Below are positions 60,795 to 64,000 of a stretch of DNA of 64,000 bases, piece by piece. The DNA is from Azospirillum thermophilum (GTDB lineage Bacteria > Pseudomonadota > Alphaproteobacteria > Azospirillales > Azospirillaceae): positions 784,001-848,000 of the forward strand of contig NZ_CP029352.1 in NCBI RefSeq assembly GCF_003130795.1. Direction: 5' to 3'. The translations under genes and the position numbers were made by a program. Numbering within the stretch: position 1 is the first letter of the stretch; every line of letters starts with the position of its first letter. Below the pieces are notes generated by a model. The model was not told the DNA's origin and did not search any database. It saw only the letters and a program-made list of their open reading frames with translations.

Positions 60795-63689
60795 TCACCC
60801 CACCACCCACTTGATCGTGAACAACCGCCGCGTCTCGACCTTCTGGGCGATGCGGCGGCGCAGGTCGGCGATCAGGCGGTCGCGTTCGGCCATCACCTCG
60901 TCCTCGGCTTCGAAGATGCGCTGGCGCGCGCGGCGCTTTTCGCGTTCGGCCGCCTGGATCTCGGTCTGGATGCGGTGCTGTTCGGCGGGATCCTCCGTCT
61001 GCCGGGCCTGGCGGGAAAGCTCCTTCAGCCGAGTCTTCACGTCGTCCAGGTCCCGTTCCGCCCTCTTGATGGCATCGTCCGCCCATTGATCCAGACGCTG
61101 CCGGCGCTCCTCGAGATAGCGGGCGTTGCGCGCCCGTGCGACGTCGACCGCGAGGTTGGCGTCAGCGGCGCAACGCTCCTCCAGGAGCTCCCGGATGAGT
61201 TCGTGCGGGTCCCCGGCCAGCCCTCGCCAGAGAGCGGGAACCAGGAACAGCTTCTCCGCCGCCTCGCGCGGCAGCGGCTGCTGCCGGCGGTCGATCGCGG
61301 TCAGCACCAGTTCCTCCTCCCGCGCGAAGCTCTCCACCGTGACCAGGGTCAGCGTCAGCCAGCCCCAGGTGCCTCGGTAAGGCTCCAGGACACTGATCCG
61401 CGCGGGATGGGCGGACAGGTCGAACAGCACCTCGCTCTGCGGTGTCTCCAGCGCCTTGGCCCGTTCCACCAGATGTTCGGCCAGCGGATGCGACAGCCGG
61501 TAGGCATGACCGACGCTTTCCTCCTGCCGTCTGCGGACGGCGAACTGGTAGCGCCCGGCAGCGACGCCCGGCAGCGGCGGCCGATCCAGGTCGAAGGTCA
61601 GGGTGGCGTCGTCGAACCGCGCGGCCCCGTCCATCTTTCCCAGCATGTAGCGGGTCAGCAGCCAGAACATGCGGCTGGTGCGGTCGAGGTGCATCCGCGC
61701 ATCGTCCATCCGCAGCCGCAGGCGGGCGTGGACGTCTTCGTCGAAATGGGCGAACAGAACCCGCCGGGCCTCTGCCATGCGGCTGCGGATGACGTCCTCC
61801 AGCTCCGCCTGAAGGCGCGCGAAGGCGGCGTCGATCTCTGCCTCCGTCCGGCACTCCTGATAGATCGCCAAGATGCTTCGCTCGAAATCAATCCCTGATT
61901 CCAGTGCCCCCAGCACCTCGTCGGAGGCGCCGAACACGCCTTCGAACAGGCGGAACTTCTCGTCCAAAAGCTCGTAGACGCGGCGGTCGGCGGCATTGCG
62001 CCGGTTGATGAAGTTTACAACGACGACATCGTGCTTCTGGCCATAACGGTGGCAGCGGCCGATCCGCTGTTCGATGCGCTGCGGATTCCAGGGCAGGTCG
62101 TAGTTGATGACCAGCGAGCAGAACTGGAGGTTGATACCCTCCGCCGCCGCCTCCGTCGCCAGCATGATGCTGGCATCGTCGCGGAAATGCTCGACCAGCG
62201 CCGTGCGCATGTCCACCGGCCGTGAACCGGTCACCTTGCCGCTGTCCCGGTTTGCGGATAGCCAGCGCTCCAGGATTCCCCGCGCGTCTGGATCGGTGTT
62301 GCTGCCGTTGAAGGCCACGACGCTGCCGGCATAGCCGTTGGCCTCCAGAAAGGCCTTAAGGTGGGCTTGGGTGCGCCGCGACTCGGTGAAGACCAGCGCC
62401 TTGCGCGCGGCACCGGTCCGCGCCATTTCAGCAAAGCCCAACTCCAGCGCCTTCAACAGGGCGTGTGCCTTGGTGTCGGCCTGCATGCTGTCGGCCAGCG
62501 CACGGCAACGGCGCAATTCCTCCAGTTCCTCGGCCAGTACCGGTGAATTCATACTGGTTTCCGAAAGGGTGGTGCCGTCGTCGCCCGTACCCTCGCTCTT
62601 GTTCTCGCCGACATCTTCCGAATCGGTGTCCTCGAACTCCTCGGTAGAAATGAAGTTGCGCAGCAGTTCATCCGCCGCCTGAGCGTCGCCGCGCTGTAAC
62701 GCTTCGAGGCGCCGGATGATCGTATCCAGCGTTCCCGCGATAGCATAAGACGACGACGCCAGCAGCTTGCGCATGACCAGCAGAGTCAGCCGCCGCTGGC
62801 GTTTGGGGATAGCGAACCCGCTTTCCCGCATCAGAAAGGCGCTGATCCGGTCGTAGAGTTGCTGTTCCGCATCGGTCGGCGTGAACGGTACCGTGAGTGG
62901 GCGCCGCTGGGTATAACGAACGTACTCTTGGACATCCTCGCGCAACGTGCGATGGCAGAACGACCCGAGGCGTCCTCTGAGCATTTCCAGATTGGCGCCC
63001 GCTCCGGTGTAGTTGGCACGGAAGGTCGCCGCTTCGCCAAAGATGTAGTCGTCGATAAAGCTGGCGAGACCGTAAAGTTCCATCAGCGAATTCTGCAGCG
63101 GTGTCGCTGTCAGCAGCGCTTTGCGCCGGCCGGCAAGCGCCCGCTTCAGCGACTGGCCGATTACGTTGTCGGGCTTCCAGGCGTTACGCAGCTTGTGCGC
63201 CTCGTCAATCACCACCAGATCGAACGCTGTGCGTAAGAGAATGTCGGCTTGCCGCACCGCAAAATTGTAGGACACAATCGACACTTCGCGGTCGGTGTCA
63301 AACGGGTTGGTCTCGCCCGCGTCCATGCTCGCAGACCAGGAACGGGCGTCGAGGATCCGGCAGGGTAGCCCAAATTTTTCCTCAAGTTCTGTCGCCCACT
63401 GCCGTCGCAGGCTCGCTGGACAAAGAACGAGCAGGCGCCGCTTGCGCTCAGCCCAGCTCTGAAGCAGAAGAACGCCAGCCTCGATTGTCTTGCCAAGCCC
63501 CACCTCGTCGGCAAGGATCACACCCGAATCTAGGGGCGACTTCAGCGCAAACAGCGCAGCCTCGATCTGATGCGGGTTCAGGTCAATCGACGCATCCACC
63601 AGCGACTGCGACAGCCGTTCGACGCCGCTCGCCGGCCTTGAGCGGGATAGTTCATGCGCGAAATAGACCGTGTGAAAGGGTGTCGGCAT
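60795..63689 (-). CDS. SNF2/RapA-type DEAH helicase, first gene of the defence block
   Basis: The 964-residue SF2 translocase has Walker A VILADEVGLGKTIEAGVLLL (61-68), DEAH in LVVIDEAHKLRNAW (162-165), LLTATPLQNSLMELYGLASF, and in the second core domain EGINLQFCSLVINYDLPWNP followed by QRIEQRIGRCHRYGQKHDVV. An acidic insert (~350-380) splits the cores. The C-terminal ~250 residues contain a long coiled coil rich in Arg/Glu. The layout matches RapA-like and DrmD-like ATPases that move on duplex DNA. It opens the leftward operon; a 72-base gap precedes the HEPN-like gene. No nuclease motif is seen within it. Confidence 0.93.
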   Translation of the reverse strand: MPTPFHTVYFAHELSRSRPASGVERLSQSLVDASIDLNPHQIEAALFALKSPLDSGVILADEVGLGKTIEAGVLLLQSWAERKRRLLVLCPASLRRQWATELEEKFGLPCRILDARSWSASMDAGETNPFDTDREVSIVSYNFAVRQADILLRTAFDLVVIDEAHKLRNAWKPDNVIGQSLKRALAGRRKALLTATPLQNSLMELYGLASFIDDYIFGEAATFRANYTGAGANLEMLRGRLGSFCHRTLREDVQEYVRYTQRRPLTVPFTPTDAEQQLYDRISAFLMRESGFAIPKRQRRLTLLVMRKLLASSSYAIAGTLDTIIRRLEALQRGDAQAADELLRNFISTEEFEDTDSEDVGENKSEGTGDDGTTLSETSMNSPVLAEELEELRRCRALADSMQADTKAHALLKALELGFAEMARTGAARKALVFTESRRTQAHLKAFLEANGYAGSVVAFNGSNTDPDARGILERWLSANRDSGKVTGSRPVDMRTALVEHFRDDASIMLATEAAAEGINLQFCSLVINYDLPWNPQRIEQRIGRCHRYGQKHDVVVVNFINRRNAADRRVYELLDEKFRLFEGVFGASDEVLGALESGIDFERSILAIYQECRTEAEIDAAFARLQAELEDVIRSRMAEARRVLFAHFDEDVHARLRLRMDDARMHLDRTSRMFWLLTRYMLGKMDGAARFDDATLTFDLDRPPLPGVAAGRYQFAVRRRQEESVGHAYRLSHPLAEHLVERAKALETPQSEVLFDLSAHPARISVLEPYRGTWGWLTLTLVTVESFAREEELVLTAIDRRQQPLPREAAEKLFLVPALWRGLAGDPHELIRELLEERCAADANLAVDVARARNARYLEERRQRLDQWADDAIKRAERDLDDVKTRLKELSRQARQTEDPAEQHRIQTEIQAAEREKRRARQRIFEAEDEVMAERDRLIADLRRRIAQKVETRRLFTIKWVVG

Positions 63690-64000
63690 TCAGGGGGCTA
63701 ACATCAACGGGGACGATAGTCTGTATACTACGTGAGCGCCATAGAGAACCCAGCACGACTTCGCGCCTGCCGCTGGGTGGTGGCCGGTCGCGCGGAACCA
63801 CGGCGCCCTGCTCCAGCTGCTCAATGTGATCAGGGCCGGCCCCAGCGAGAGGGCAATGTCGGGATGGACTCTCGCGCCGCCCCGCACGAGGCGGGGGGTC
63901 GGCGGTGACACCGGATGACCTTGTGAGCGGCGGCGTACGTTCTGAAAGCGCCACTTCGCCCAGCGGTGATACGCAAGCACGATGGAGGCTGGCACAGGAG
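63690..64000. other. Upstream region of the defence block
   Basis: This should hold the leftward promoter: TAGTATACAG on the minus strand (about 63720-63735) is a possible -10 region, with no good -35. The distal part has open frames up to ~100 codons without family resemblance. I see no repeat, attachment site or tRNA. Confidence 0.4.

Noticed and set aside
50885..63689. Block as BREX or DISARM
   Set aside because: No PglZ phosphatase, BrxC-type ATPase, DrmA, DrmB or PLD-type DrmC is visible, although the SNF2 helicase resembles DrmD and a methylase is present.
1..64000. CRISPR arrays, rRNA or tRNA genes
   Set aside because: No regularly spaced repeats and no recognisable RNA gene sequences were found on reading through.

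Overview
The window is high-GC chromosomal (or chromid) DNA with long genes, few gaps, and protein families typical of Alphaproteobacteria, most like Azospirillum and relatives in the Rhodospirillales. Markers for this are an ato/PHB-type ketone-body operon, two methyl-accepting chemotaxis proteins, tripartite tricarboxylate transporters, an hmu haem-uptake operon and many insertion sequences. The lineage call is inference from gene content. I saw no rRNA, tRNA or CRISPR.

Layout. 1-3.1 kb: a transporter and an M20 amidohydrolase, divergent from an unusual winged-helix regulator. 3.2-8.3 kb: a decayed secreted protein, a tiny gene, then a sigma-54-type promoter driving atoD-atoA-atoE-atoB, with large stem-loops in the leader and in two gaps. 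8.3-15.8 kb: a chemotaxis receptor, a Cys-rich copper-storage-like protein, and a tetR-mfp-rnd efflux operon with a clear operator and terminator. 16-17.9 kb: an RTX-repeat protein with a C39-like protease domain. 18.2-28.3 kb: a leftward block with a hemolysin-III protein, a two-component system whose kinase is fused to a periplasmic binding protein, UspA, TerC, TctABC and an AbrB-type membrane protein. Two near-identical tandem CCTGTC repeats lie upstream of tctC and of the AbrB gene and suggest one OmpR/PhoB-family regulator. 28.4-35.4 kb: iron-responsive boxes, an unknown gene, hemP, a haem receptor and hmuSTUV. 35.5-41.2 kb: potFGHI polyamine ABC transporter plus agmatine deiminase. 41.3-43.4 kb: a membrane chemotaxis transducer and a small protein.

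43.7-50.7 kb is a nest of insertion sequences that can be taken apart exactly. An IS256-family element (8-bp duplication GGGCGATG) sits inside an older IS256-like transposase, and removing it restores the frame. An IS21 element (5-bp duplication TAGAC) sits inside an IS3-family orfB. A second, intact IS3-family element lies at the junction with no target duplication.

50.9-63.7 kb is the most interesting part: six co-directional genes reading leftward. They encode a SNF2/RapA-type helicase, a HEPN-like small protein, a ParA-like ATPase with a KGGGGR variant P-loop, a second P-loop ATPase, a 1087-residue beta-class adenine methyltransferase with an AT-rich catalytic core, and a type III Res-like helicase-nuclease. 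This looks like a multi-gene anti-phage restriction system. It lacks the hallmark genes of BREX and DISARM, and I cannot assign it to a named system from the sequence alone.
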